Of a stretch of DNA of 64,000 nucleotides, positions 49,057-61,090 are shown in pieces. A program made the translations under genes and the position numbers. Location of the stretch: the NCBI GenBank assembly GCA_964019155.1, contig OZ025243.1, forward strand, positions 7,459,865 through 7,523,864, in the 5' to 3' direction. Each line of letters starts with the position of its first letter. Positions within the stretch are counted from its first letter, which is position 1. The notes under the pieces were generated by a model, which ran no database searches, was not told the origin of the DNA, and saw nothing but the letters and a program-made list of their open reading frames with translations. Source of the DNA: Osedax fenrisi (Eukaryota; Annelida; Polychaeta; Sabellida; Siboglinidae).

Positions 49057-50113
49057 TTTATATAGTAGGTTATATCTAGTATTTATCACAATTATGGCTA
49101 ATAACTATATTTAACTATGACAATGATTGATACGTTAACAGTGAAATAGTATTATTGTACACATAATTATATTTAACTAAATCATATCTACTAAAACACT
49201 TCTATTATATAAACAATTGTATAGTGTAATTGTATGTATTAGTATAATATAATCATACTGATATACAACATTATTTGATATGATTATTATAAATAATATT
49301 AATTAATAGTTTTTATAAAAATTACATTTATATAATATATTTATTTTGTATAATATATTAAAACTAATATATATAGTATATATATAGTATAATATATATT
49401 ATAATCGGGTAGCCTTTATATAGGTTGAAGTATTACTAACATATATAGTCATATATATATTTGTATATATAACAACAATGTACATGCATTTATATTAGTA
49501 TCTATCATTTACAATACTAGTGACTCATTTGTTTCATTCATTCATTCATTCCTATTGCTCCTCGAGGGTTTATATTATATATTAAGTTTAAATATTTATT
49601 TATCTTTCGAGCAATAATGTTCACATTAAAAAAGTATGTTCCCGCTAACCTTTCCTATAACAAGATTATCTAGCTCGATGTAATAGTAATCTCAGTTGTA
49701 TTATATGTCTACCTATAAATATGATATATCAATCAAATATATTATTTTTAATTAAAATAAAATGTGTCTAATACACACGTCGCCTAACTTGACACATTTG
49801 TATTTATATACTCATTAATAATCATGATTTAATTACATGATGCATTTTATTAGTTCTAAATGATGATGGATTGAAGAATAACAAAAATAAAGATATCTTG
49901 AAATATTTAAATATTGGTGGAAAAAATAAAATATTAAATTTACTATATTTCCAAAAAAGTGTCCAGAATGGGCCACTACATGTAGATTCCATTATATGCA
50001 CTTTATCGTAAATTATTGTCAGGAAAGTATTTACTTAAATACATTTATTTGTATACATGTATTTCAATATATGCTATACAATATTTCGAAATCCCACTAT
50101 AGTGGAAGTACTA
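46996..50113. other. A+T-rich spacer with (TA)n arrays
   Basis: Contains (TA)n at 47263-47294, 47835-47880, 48842-48879 and 49009-49055. It also has inverse copies of the agcagcataata words at 48560-48600 and (TTCA)n at 49536-49554. A GC-richer patch at 48617-48690 has gtcacgtgac at its start and a GTAAGA donor at its end on the plus strand. Two frames are open there, so an exon (e.g. HVTVNRYIVDTLDYGSVNVR) is possible but undecided. Micro-exon-like segments at 46753-46779 and 47195-47224 on the minus strand are too short to trust. Confidence 0.4.
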
Positions 50114-50155
50114 TATAGGAAGTTTTCCATCATATATGATGGAAAACTTCCTATA
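50114..50155. repeat. 42-bp perfect palindrome
   Basis: tataggaagttttccatcata is followed immediately by its exact reverse complement with no spacer. Confidence 0.98.
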
Positions 50156-50499
50156 CATAACAAGTTATAACACATTACAAATATAAGTGTAATGTATTAT
50201 TATCGGATATGTATATATCCGACTTATAAAATCAACTCCAAAATTATTATAAAAATATCATTTCGAATGCCCAATGTCGGGGATTCTATGTTCATATACT
50301 ATATACTAACAATATGATTTACGATAAAAGTATCCTACATATATATTTGTATAACAATATTGAATTTATAATAATAATATATTATAATTATAATAATTAT
50401 AATAATTAATAATAATTAAAAATAACTCGCACTAAATATATTCCATGTATCTCTTTTCCATTATAGCCATTCGCATAGAGTTGTTATAAATTATATATA

Positions 50500-50805
50500 A
50501 AACTGCCTGTGTGGCGTCAGACACACAAGCAGTAGGACACGGATTCAAGCCTCGTTCGGACCATTAATTAATTTTATGAAATGGGTCTTAAAATATTATT
50601 TAGAAGTGATCTTATATAATTGTGTATAAATATATGATCGGATATCATTAAAACCATGGATGCCTTAACATGAGAGCGGCTTCGAAGGTACATTAGAGCC
50701 ATACATGGTTATACGTGAAAACTTCATCTAAGTTCCTGGATTGGATGAAATGATTCCACCAAATAACAATAACAATAACAATAACAATTACAATAACAAT
50801 ATATA
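50500..50805 (+). repeat. SINE-like element, fullest copy
   Basis: A GC-richer head at 50505-50572 contains cggattcaagcctcg, one mismatch from a Pol III B box. The body at 50640-50755 repeats, in reverse, the words seen at 7.1 and 12.2 kb (ggcttcgaaggtacattagagcc, gaaaacttcatctaagttcc). The copy ends in (AACAAT)n at 50762-50802. Head, body and short-repeat tail together fit a tRNA-derived SINE. The A box is not clear. Confidence 0.5.
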
Positions 50806-52234
50806 TATTACGAATATAATAACCTGCCGTGTTGATATCGGTTACGCCTGATTATTATATATGTATTATTAGTTAGACATAATTACTATGTGTACTATGT
50901 AATACTTATATGTAAATATAAATTATTATAATATTTAGATTAAATATTATACACCGTGATATAAATAAATATGTACGTTAATAATAGAGTATACTCTATG
51001 CATATGTATTTATTGTAATAATAATATTTTATAATCGAAATAAGTTATCTTAATGTATTAGTTACCTCAATGGATTATAATCGATTAAGAAAATAGATAC
51101 TTGTGTATACGAAATCAATTAAACACTAATTGCATACATTATTAGTGTAATCATGATAAGTGCCTACGTAAGAATAGTCACGTGACTCACTTCAATACAT
51201 CTAATAACTCTGGTGTATAATTCATACAAGTCTAACAAAAGAGTTTTTTATATACCTTAAAGGAGCTATTTTTTATTATATTCGCAAATAATTGTTTATT
51301 GTATATATTATTCAAACTGTTAAAAAATAAATTCAAATACATTTCAAATACAACCAATGTAGTCGATATTGCAACCTAAATAGGATTCCTCGTAGATAAC
51401 CGTACCGATACTTAATATACTGAGTTAGGATTCGTGTATATATCTATCGTATACGACTATAGTCTGTAGAATATAGTCTATACTGCTAGTCTACTAGCTG
51501 ACTAGGCGGAATAAAGTGACTTACGACGTGTATCGCTGTATTATTGTTATTATATCACGAGATCATTGAAAACAAGGAATATATTATTATCGGAGAATGG
51601 ATTGAAATATTGAGTATAAAATCCTTGGAAATTATAAATATCAATAGGCTAATCGATATTAGAATATAAATTGGACATAGCATCGAACAAGTTGCGTGTA
51701 TTACTTGTGATAGCTACGTTGTAATATGTATGAATACACTTCCTAATATTGGTTAAAAATCGGCCTTACAATATACAAAATGACTGCCTAAAGCGTCAAT
51801 GAATACATGTTGTACAGTTTAAGACGCGTGTGTGATGTCTGAAAATAGTCGTTACGACTATCTCGTCATTCACTATGATCTTTTATTTCTATTTTAGATT
51901 AGTTATAGTTTATCTTTATTATAACTGTAAAAAGTTCGACGTTTTAATATCGCATTATTCCCTGTTTAGTTCAAAACGAATTGCTTTAATAACGAACGTT
52001 TTCGTTAGACATTATTATTCCTCATAATTTCGATTAAATATGTATGTAAATTAAAATTAATCAACGGTATTATTTTTTGAATTATTGAACTATATTTAAG
52101 ATAAATCATTATGATTTATATACAAAATATGTATTACTAGTGAATGTTTACTATATCGGAATGTTACTATAACCAATGAATCTACCATACATTCGAAACT
52201 TGTTATGTATATTGATTACTATAAATAACACTTA
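50806..52234. other. Spacer, slightly GC-richer in places
   Basis: Contains gtcacgtgac at 51177-51186. A minus-strand segment near 51530 has a gtaagt donor only 11 bases after an AG acceptor. The region 51380-51870 is less A+T-rich but every frame is broken within about 30 codons. No gene is called. Confidence 0.35.
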
Positions 52235-52820
52235 TTTACTATATTTAAATGGTATATATATACCATATATACCTATGGTATCGTATAGACATATATGCTA
52301 CTTTATCGCTCTATCTCTTTCATCATCTCTCTATCTCTCTCTATTTATCTCTGTATATATATATATATATATATATATAATACAAACTTTCTGGTGTAGG
52401 CGTTGCTGAAGTATGGATGGATATATTTGTATATTTCAAGTTAGTTAAAATATGATTACATATAATAAATTATATTAGTTTAAAATATTGTTATTAATAT
52501 ATAATTTATATATATATATATATATAATTTAATTAGTATTAATTTACGTATTTACTATATTTATATGGTATACGCATATATGCTACTTTATCGCTCTATC
52601 TTTTTCATCATCACTCTCTCTGTATATATATATATATATATATATATAATACAAACTTTCTGGTTTAGGCGTTGCTAAAGTATGGATGGATATATTTGTA
52701 TATTTCAAGTTAGTTAAAATATGATTATATATAATACAATATATTAGTTTAATATATTGTTACTAATATTAATATATAATTTATATATATATATAATTTA
52801 TTTAGTATTCATTTACTAAT
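52235..52820. repeat. Tandem duplication of a ~270-320 bp segment
   Basis: The order tttactatattta-atggtata, atatatgctactttatcgctctatct, (CT/TA)n, acaaactttctggt-taggcgttgct-aagtatggatgg and tatttcaagttagttaaaatatgatta occurs first from 52235 and again from 52551. The copies differ by a few substitutions and by microsatellite length. It appears recent. No reading frame is conserved between copies. Confidence 0.9.
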
Positions 52821-52853
52821 TATAATATAATTATATTTATATCGATTATAAAT

Positions 52854-52860
<7 letters not shown>

Positions 52861-52918
<58 letters not shown>
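52861..52918. repeat. (TA)n microsatellite
   Basis: Pure TA dinucleotides. Confidence 0.97.
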
Positions 52919-52920
<2 letters not shown>

Positions 52921-53423
52921 ACGTGCGGGAACAGTGGTTGGTTCAATATAGTCTAATAAATAATATATATTATTATTTTATTTATTTATTTATATTTTGT
53001 TTTAATATATAATATATATTTTATATATATATAACAAGTTATTAATAATAATATATATTGTAATTTAATACATTACGTTTTCTGTTCTCTAATAATTATC
53101 ATGTAATATTGATATATTACCTATTTAAAAAAATATTACTTATTCAAATTTGACCTATACATATTACATAGTATCTACTGGATATTTACAATTTATATAT
53201 ATTGAATTATAAGATTAAAAATTATATGAGTTTTAAATAATTAATAGAAAAGCTGAATTAAACGGAAATTATCTTGATAATCTCTGATTCTAATTAATTA
53301 CCCTAATGTAAAAACTTGAATCTAGCAATAATAATAGTAATGATTGTATAGTGTAGTAATTGTAAGTTTATTTTGTAATGTATGACATAACATAAATTAA
53401 CTTAATATAGCATAATATAACCA

Positions 53424-53735
53424 TACTCATATATCTCCATTCCTAGCTAAACTCCACTGGCTACCTGTACACCATAGAATCCTATATAAATCTCTACTAC
53501 TGGCTCATAAAGCAATCCACCATGACTCTCCTGACTACCTAACATCTCTACTCAAACTTAAATTACCAATTGGTACCACTTCATTATCCACAAATAATCC
53601 TAAACATAACTTACATTCAACTAACACTCGCGTCTGGGAAAAATCCATCCCTTATTCCTGGAACACACTCCCTACGACCACATAAACTCCAAACTTCAAA
53701 TAACTTCTTGAAAAGCATTGCATAGAATGGATTCA
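53424..53735 (+). pseudogene. CR1-like ORF2 3' remnant 1
   Basis: The plus-strand frame reads HISPFLAKLHWLPVHHRILY, then KSLLLAHKAIHHDSPDYL and SWNTLPTTT. This is the HWLPV..RI.YK.LLL..KAIH...P.YL block and WNSLP motif of non-LTR retrotransposon C-termini. It starts within the domain and ends in stops. Only the 3' portion is present. Confidence 0.7.
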
Positions 53736-54462
53736 AATATCACACCGGTAACCTATACGTATACTGCTTCGTTTTCAAAACTACTAAGTTTTATTGTTAC
53801 AGTGGCGATTCTTTTAATACTAATAATACTAATGATCTGATGTCCTTTGTTTTAGTAATAATGTATACATAATCATTAATGGGTATATATTATATATTTA
53901 AAATAACGAAATCTTAAATGATGGTAAATATTAACTTTTTAATCTCCTTTATATGTGAAGCTAAGTTAAAATATTAAATGTCCTACTCTATATTTCAAAT
54001 AATTAACTATGTTGTAATTAAATATTTATTAAATATTTACTATATATTTTACTTATTAAAATAGAGTTTTATGTGCTACTTTATAATAGAAATTAACAAA
54101 GTAATTGATAAGTATATATATATATATATATATATATATGATATTTATAAATACGTTAACATAATTAATGTTTTAAATATTATATAGAATAAAGTTTTAA
54201 CATATTTTAGTTTATGTAAAATTATTAATTATTATATATAATTACAATATATATATATATATATCATAAATATATTAAAAAGATTATCGTTAATTAATTA
54301 AATATAATAAAATTAAATATTTACAAAAACTAGTTATTAATACTAACTTGGAGATTGTATTTTAGCAACATGTTCTTTATAATGTTATGCATAATTAGAT
54401 TATGTTTATATTTATCAATAATATAATAAACGTGAGATAAATTAAATAATAAATATTAATAT

Positions 54463-55440
54463 ATGTTTATATATATATATTCTCTTATCCAATACATCTC
54501 CCCTGAATCGAGTTATTCGTTCATAGATCCGTATAATATAACCTACGTATTCGTGATTCTTCCTCTACTTCCTCATACCAACACTTACCTATATGGCTCC
54601 CATTTACAATCGCACCTCTTATCGAATATTATATATTGTTCATTCCTCAATATACTCTTCGAATTGCTACTCCTATATGCTATATGCTATTATACGTACT
54701 GCTAACTACTATCTATACACAATTAGAAAGACGCGAAATAAGCTAACTTTTAATTTAACTAAGTGCCTTATTCATGCTCTTGTATTTAGTAGACTTCGGT
54801 ACTTTTGTTCACTATTTACAACTCTACCCATATATGTATACATATATGTATAAATGTATACATTTATTGCACAGACTTGAAACCATTCATCATCGTGCAG
54901 TAAGAATCCTCTATAAACTTAAACCTCGAACAATGGTTTCCGTCTCATCTCTGATGCATTCGCTTGGATGGTTAAAGTTCCGGCTAGTTTGCAAATTCCG
55001 TCTCCTTTGCATAACGCATCGAGCCATCTATCAAGCCAGCCCTAAATATCTCGCGAATATTATTACTATACGAACGGATTATCGACCACGTCGTGTTGGC
55101 TCGACTATGATGCTCCACCAATCTATAGCTTGGTGATATATCACTGCGACAGTATATGCCGAATCGGCATTTGCTGTCGCAGCTCCTAAATGTTGGAATA
55201 CATTGCCAGCTGACATCAGATCAACCGAGTCTGAACCTTTGTTTAAACGTAAAGTATATCATTATTTTATTTATTTATAACTGCATTATTTAATATTTTT
55301 CTTGTTTTTTGTTGTATATATATATTGTTCTTGTTATTGTTCTTATTTTTTATGTTCAAATTGTTATTTCCTTCATTATTATTATATTATATGACGCCGA
55401 TAAACATATGATGTTTAGTAGTCAATAAACTATTTAATAA
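54463..55440 (+). pseudogene. CR1-like ORF2 3' remnant 2
   Basis: Frames from about 54700 read RNKLTFNLTKCLIHALVFSR, then LETIHHRAVRILYKLKPR and LGWLKFRLVCKFRLL. After a stop come FAVAAPKCWNTLPADIRSTE and a terminal FKRKVYHYF. A 3' region follows, with gacgccgataaacatatgatg and aataaac near 55393-55430. The reverse-transcriptase core is absent. At least two frame changes occur. The sequence differs from the neighbouring remnants, so it is a separate insertion. Confidence 0.7.
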
Positions 55441-55459
55441 TATAATTTAATAATATGTC

Positions 55460-55700
55460 TGCTTCTCTAGTACAACTATATTATATTCCATCTCGTAGAA
55501 ACCATGCATCTCTACTTCTATATACCCTATTCCATGTCCCTCGAAAATGAATATTCAGTTACATTGTTGATAAGTTATGGAACCCTCTATTAAATCTATA
55601 ATTAAATCTATAATTAAATCTATAATTAAATCTATAATTAAATCTATAATTAAATCTATAATTCCCATAACACTTTCAATAAATATGTTCAATGATTCAT
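55460..55700 (+). pseudogene. CR1-like ORF2 3' remnant 3
   Basis: The plus-strand frame reads YYIPSRRNHASLLLYTLFHV then VDKLWNPLLN, the region just before and at the LWNSLP motif. A 12-base tandem expansion (55591-55662) follows directly. After it come NSHNTFNKYVQ-like codons that would continue the domain. It is therefore a coding remnant split by a repeat expansion. Confidence 0.5.
55591..55662. repeat. 12-bp tandem repeat taaatctataat x6
   Basis: Six exact consecutive copies inside the retrotransposon C-terminal remnant. Each unit contains a stop in one frame. Confidence 0.98.
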
Positions 55701-56063
55701 GGGCGACAACGTGTCATATTTATATCGTTTGTCGTTATTATTTTAAATATTAATATTCTTCCGGTTTATATATAAATCCGATTTATCTATCGTATACTAT
55801 CTTATTTTATTTTATTATTTTAGATGTTATTTAATGTATTACCTACTATTATTATGTGTATTTCTATATACTCTTTTAAGAGATCCTTTATTATTATTAT
55901 TAGTATATATATACATATATTAATATAAATATAATAAATAATATCACATAATTATTACCAACCAAAATAATTCAAAATATCCGTATTTACATATCTATTA
56001 CATGAAATATAGTCTGCTTTACAATATATTACCTTTTCATCTATAATTATTATCATTTAGTTA

Positions 56064-56105
<42 letters not shown>

Positions 56106-57179
56106 AGTTTAATTCTATATAATGTTATATTTATAATATTAATAATAGTTATATATAAGTTGACAGCTATAGCACATCTTAATAGAATAGTAATAATAAA
56201 TTAATGAATGAATTCTAATTTATTTAAACACAATAATAATTATTATTTAATTAATAAATATGATCATCGGTTATCTTTTAAGTATTTATATTATTACGAT
56301 AATATATTTATATTTAAATAAAATATGTAATTTAGTACATGTAAGTGCACTACATGTTTTGTAATTAGTATATACATAATGTTCATAAAGCTGTATACTT
56401 CTATATTTTCAATAAATAGGAAATCAATAGGACCATAGATATATATATGTATACATCGGATTTATCCTATTACTATTCACTTATTTGAAAATTATGAACC
56501 AATAGTAGTATACTAGTACTTGCATAATTTATTAATATTTACTAACTACAATGTCATCTAATCAAGTACTTTATTTACTGTATTTACCGATTATACACAT
56601 ATACATATACGTATACGTTTCATATGTGATTAATAATCTATTGTTACTATGTCATTCAACTTTTCAAATAGACGTATATATACGAATATATGTATTATAT
56701 ATTATATAATATACTCGATTATATAATAACTGTGAAATTATTTTCTTTACATATTGTATTGTATTAAATTCCTATTATTATAACAATATATAGATATATA
56801 TGTGACTATATAATATATTTCTCAAATAAATTTATAATTCATATATCTACTAAATATTATTTATAATCAGATTTATTAATATATATATATTACATTATTT
56901 ATATGTACTTGGAATACTTATATATGAACTACTATTAATGAAATCTACTAACGTGCTATGGCAGTGTTAAACATTTTAGGGTTAACATTGTCGTCATTGT
57001 TCGCAAAACACCCCCTTTTAATGGAAGCCTAACGTAGTTACATTTACATTAGTATTTACATATACATTACTCATATTTTCATGCATAATATAATCATAAA
57101 TTATATAGGTTTATATAATAATAAATTATTTAAAATATATTAATATATTACATATACTTATCGTAACAATTGTTTCGTA

Positions 57180-57260
<81 letters not shown>

Positions 57261-57714
57261 TTATATAGTATTATATATTTATATAGTATTATATTTATAT
57301 ATTTAAATAATATAATTTGCAAATATTCCGCTTTAAAATTATAAATTTAAATGTATTTGATATGACAACATAGGTTTCTTTACAAATATTGTACTCTATT
57401 ATAATTATATTTACTTGTGGTATATGATAACCAGCCAAAATAAAAGTATATTAAATAAAATTCCTAGAATAATAATGAGAAACTTGCTAAAGTGTAAATA
57501 TGTATTTGAATAGCACCAGACGGTAACATATTTAAATAAAATATCAAGCGCTTGAATTATAATATAAATATTTAACTTTATAAATATATATATTATCTAT
57601 ATATCTTTATATTGGAATTTATCTTTGAATTATGATTAGGTATTTTAAATAAATTATAGATATATTATAACAAATTGTTTACAACAATATGATAATATAT
57701 AGGTAGTTATGTAG
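55701..57714. other. A+T-rich spacer
   Basis: Contains (TA)n at 56067-56103 and 57186-57262. A GC-richer patch at 56955-57050 (ttaacattgtcgtcattgttcgcaaaacacccc) has open frames on both strands for about 25 codons but no clear splice sites. Nothing else was recognised. Confidence 0.4.
57186..57262. repeat. (TA)n microsatellite
   Basis: TA dinucleotides with one 'tgta' interruption. Confidence 0.97.
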
Positions 57715-57870
57715 GTATATAGGTATGTGTTAGTGATATAATTGATGCATAGTTTGTAATGCCGAGCCTAGACTTTAATTAACGAGCCCCATCCGAGCCG
57801 AGACTCTAGCCAAACGAACCCGACCCGAGGAGATTTTAGGTAACTGAGATTGAGATTTCATCTATTCTTT
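57715..57870. repeat. Dispersed ccgagccgaga repeat, second locus
   Basis: taggtatgtgttagtgatataattgatg leads into gccgagcctagactt, ccgagccgagactctagcc and taactgagattgagattt. This parallels 8140-8460 in the same order. It is one unit long here versus two there. Confidence 0.6.
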
Positions 57871-57898
57871 AGATGTGTGCATCATTGACATCCCTATT

Positions 57899-57953
57899 AT
57901 CAAGCCCTCATATAACCTCCTATACCCAGGTTATAGGAGGTCTTGCTATTATG
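57899..57953. repeat. Hairpin repeat tataacctcc...ggaggttata, copy 2
   Basis: ataacctcctata-cccaggt-tataggaggt forms a 10-base stem and shares its flanks with the palindrome at 39236-39276. Confidence 0.6.
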
Positions 57954-58074
57954 TGTATGTGAATATGTGTTAATTGCATAACATATGTGTTAATTTAAAC
58001 CTCATTCGTTCCGGCTTTTACATATGCTTTAATATAACATTTACCGTAACATAATACAAATGTGTCTTTCTCAC

Positions 58075-58107
58075 TGAATGGAACTTGGATAGATTCTTTG
58101 TGTCTAT
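58075..58107 (-). CDS. Candidate phase-1 micro-exon
   Basis: Between acceptor tacacttatag and donor gtgaga the minus strand reads RHKESIQVPF, phase 1 at both ends. It would join in frame after the exon ending at 59669 (junction codon Asp). Too short to be sure. Confidence 0.25.
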
Positions 58108-58624
58108 CTATAAGTGTGTAATAATGTCATTATGCGTTAATATAGAAATACATTTATGTATCAAGTATGATTTACATTCATTATGTTATTGATTTATATA
58201 TATATATAGATTATAAAATAAATAAACGTATAGTTTAAAATAATAGTTTTTATATTCATATTTTAATTTAATCATCCTAAAATATCAAATTGCCTAAATA
58301 TAAGTTATCTTTTAAATATAGACAACGAATACAAAATAATATAAATTTAAAATATAATTCGTGATGGTTTTATGTATAAACACCTAGAAACTAAATAAAA
58401 TATATAATACATTATTAATGTAATTATTATTATACACACGTTACCAATAGTAATGCTTGAATGAATGGTGCATACCTATATGCACACTTCTAGTAATATC
58501 AACACGTAAATGTTAGTGATTCATTATATTTTGGGAATAATTACATTTTTTTATTTATCCATAAATACAGTAATTTCAATAAATAATTGAAATGTGTCTA
58601 TTTCTATCTAGGATATAAACATAC

Positions 58625-58692
58625 CGAAATGAGTCATAGTACCCTGCACGTGATACCCCGCGAGCGATACGGAATAAATGGTCACGTGACCA
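58625..58692 (-). CDS. Candidate host exon with consensus splice sites
   Basis: A 68-base minus-strand segment with acceptor atatcttatag and donor GTATGTTTAT is strikingly GC-rich for its surroundings (about half G+C). Two frames are open across it: GHVTIYSVSLAGYHVQGTMT and WSRDHLFRIARGVSRAGYYD. It contains two CACGTG words (58647-58652 and 58683-58688, the second within ggtcacgtgacc). It could equally be a regulatory block. The splice phases do not fit the neighbouring phase-1 exons. Confidence 0.3.
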
Positions 58693-59230
58693 CTATAAGA
58701 TATATAGTTACTAATATATATATATATGAGTTAATACATAATTAATACCGTGGTATAATATGTAGGAAGACATGCTAATATTAATTAACACAATAATAAT
58801 CATTACTGTGTATAGTATATTGTTATCAGTATCCGATTGTTAATAATATAGGAACCTACAAAGTAGTGCAGCGTCAACGTGACATTGTAGTCGATACGGT
58901 AACCATGGTAACCACTCTTAACTCTAGTTATACGAGTAATTCATATATGATATAACAATCATATAAGTTACTATAGTAACTAAGTAAATAACTATATAAT
59001 AGATTTCTATTTTATTTTAATGAATCAAGTGCGAGTTTCGAGACATTATATGACTTTCTTATGTAGTATTATGTATTGGTTAACTTAGTAAACTTGCTGA
59101 GTTAGAAGGTTATCCTACATAGGGTACTAATGGTGTTTAATAGTATTTACAGATGAATCAGATTATATTATTAATATTAGTAGAAAATAATACTACGGAC
59201 GTGTATCTATATCGACTGTTTATATCGATA

Positions 59231-59312
59231 CATTTTAATATTTAAAGATATTAGAAAATTCAAGATATATCTAGAATTTAATTTTCTAATATCTTATAAA
59301 TATTAAAATATG
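59231..59312. repeat. Inverted repeat, ~30-bp arms
   Basis: cattttaatatttaaagatattagaaaatt (59231-59260) is repeated inversely at 59280-59312 with two small insertions. The loop is about 19 bases. Confidence 0.85.
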
Positions 59313-59608
59313 TTGAATCTAAGTGAAACCTATAAACTTATAATCTAATTTCTATCTTAAAATACTGTTGCGTAAATATGTTGGTTTATTATGATGTTAC
59401 CTATGTATCCTGCGCGAAGGATGGGGAATATAGCATCACCTAAATGGCCATCATTTATGTTAAAATAACCCGTTATTCATCATCATCATCATCATCATCA
59501 TTATCATGTAAGCTAAATAATAACTTTAAAATTACTAATTTTATATAAAATTTATACATTTTTATGTTGATATACTATACTATATATGTTAATAAGTGTA
59601 TATATTAT

Positions 59609-59646
<38 letters not shown>

Positions 59647-59668
59647 TATTACTATTTATATAACATAC

Positions 59669-59888
59669 CTGTTTTAACACAGTCAAGTTGTGAATGATCT
59701 GTAACTAAATCAAATTTCTGTTCACAATTTAAACATGTTCCCATAAGACTTCTCACTAAAAAACGTATATATATATATATATAATTGATGTATGAAATAT
59801 TTGTATTTACTTTCTGGTTAACATTAAATATTAGTGTATTTACAATATTAATATATGTACATATTAGTATTGAAACGACTAAACTCAT
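59669..59888 (-). CDS. Candidate secreted cysteine protein, first coding exon(s)
   Basis: An ATG at 59886-59888 opens a frame MSLVVSILICTYINIVNTLI, hydrophobic enough for a leader. It continues without a stop into RSLMGTCLNCEQKFDLVTDH and SQLDCVKT. The frame ends at a consensus donor (acag|gtatgt) in phase 1. An acceptor (acgttttttag) at 59756-59757 could instead start a separate 87-base phase 1-1 exon (59669-59755); the TA-rich codons between would then be intron. The C-x2-C-x14-C spacing, phase-1 boundaries and leader resemble the second exon of Ly6/uPAR-type genes, but this is only a resemblance. The next exon may be at 58107-58075. Confidence 0.4.
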
Positions 59889-60434
59889 ATATATGTGGGT
59901 ATGCTAAAAACAAAATAAAATAGTATGCACTATAATAATAATAATATATAGTTTACTAGGTAAACAACAAAATAAATAAACAAAAATATGGAAGAAAAAA
60001 TAGATATGAATTGATACCCAAATAGACGTGGTACAACAATTAACATTGGGTTTACATATAATAACAAAACGCCTTGGTTTATATACGCAGAACACTATAT
60101 TCATAATAATTATCCTATTCGATAATTATCCACCTAATAGATTAGTATTTCTATAAAGTTATCCTCATCTCAATACTCCGATGTTATTCCTAAATAAGTG
60201 CATGAGTTACCTCGAGTCATACTTAATGATTTTATTGAATGTAGATAACGTTTAATAAGCAATTATAAAATAGGTGTGCGCATGTCACTCAAGCTATGAA
60301 CACGTGACTATATTCATATGACTATGACCATATACGGTATACCGATTGTGATAAGTCATTATTAAATGGACGGGTACAAGTTAGTTATGAAACAGTAGAT
60401 GTAGATTTCTTACGAATTATATTAGTTACGAATA

Positions 60435-60439
<5 letters not shown>

Positions 60440-60479
<40 letters not shown>
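60440..60479. repeat. (TA)n microsatellite
   Basis: Pure TA dinucleotides. Confidence 0.95.
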
Positions 60480-60481
<2 letters not shown>

Positions 60482-60602
60482 TTATATTAAATACTATATT
60501 AGTAGAAACAAAAATGTACTAACAATTTAAAGTTAACAAAAAATAACTAAACTATTGTTATCATATATTATTAATACTATTTGAACTATTATATATACTA
60601 TT

Positions 60603-60664
60603 TAAACAAATATATTAATTAAACAAATATATTAATTAAACAAATATATTAATTAAACAAATAA
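60603..60664. repeat. 17-bp tandem repeat aaacaaatatattaatt x3.6
   Basis: Three exact copies and a partial fourth. Confidence 0.96.
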
Positions 60665-60710
60665 ACACATGTATACTATACTATAATTTATATTATATAT
60701 TAAATATAAT

Positions 60711-60714
<4 letters not shown>

Positions 60715-60778
<64 letters not shown>

Positions 60779-60820
60779 CACATATATATATACATATATA
60801 AATATATACATATACACATA
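60715..60820. repeat. (TA)n passing into (TACATA)n
   Basis: A TA array followed by tacatatatatata and tacacatata phrases. Confidence 0.9.
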
Positions 60821-60834
60821 TATTACTTCACAAA

Positions 60835-60944
60835 TTATATATAATCATAATCTATAGAATAACTCAGGGTCACAAGGATGTCCAAGTATCGGTGATAGTT
60901 GCACAAATTCGTGTGGCAGTATAGCTCTTGATGTTTTCCTACGG
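60835..60944 (-). CDS. Candidate terminal exon with Ly6-like C-x4-C-N ending
   Basis: After the acceptor tcgtattcacag (AG at 60945-60946), the phase-1 frame is VGKHQELYCHTNLCNYHRYL then DILVTLSYSIDYDYI and a TAA stop at 60835-60837. The YCHTNLCN segment matches the C-x4-C-N close of Ly6/uPAR three-finger domains, whose last exon is also entered in phase 1. The hydrophobic stretch after it could be a weak membrane or GPI-signal tail. A second frame (phase 2) is open too (SRRKTSRAILPHEFVQLSP) and cannot be excluded. The exon is GC-richer than its flanks. An upstream partner on the same strand may be 62973-62725. Confidence 0.4.
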
Positions 60945-61090
60945 CTGTGAATACGATGTGTACATTTAGATATTATATATATATTTAATAGTCAAATATA
61001 ATATGAAAATTTAAAAAAATATAGTATAATGATTTAATTTCCATTTATCATTATTAATGATTAATGATTAATTGATGAACGACATTACTA

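Noticed and set aside
59904..60104. 66-codon minus-strand frame with a Cys-Cys pair
   Set aside because: The second half is Phe/Tyr/Ile-rich from A+T-rich DNA. A GTATCA donor could cut it after TSIW, but there is no acceptor or family match worth calling.
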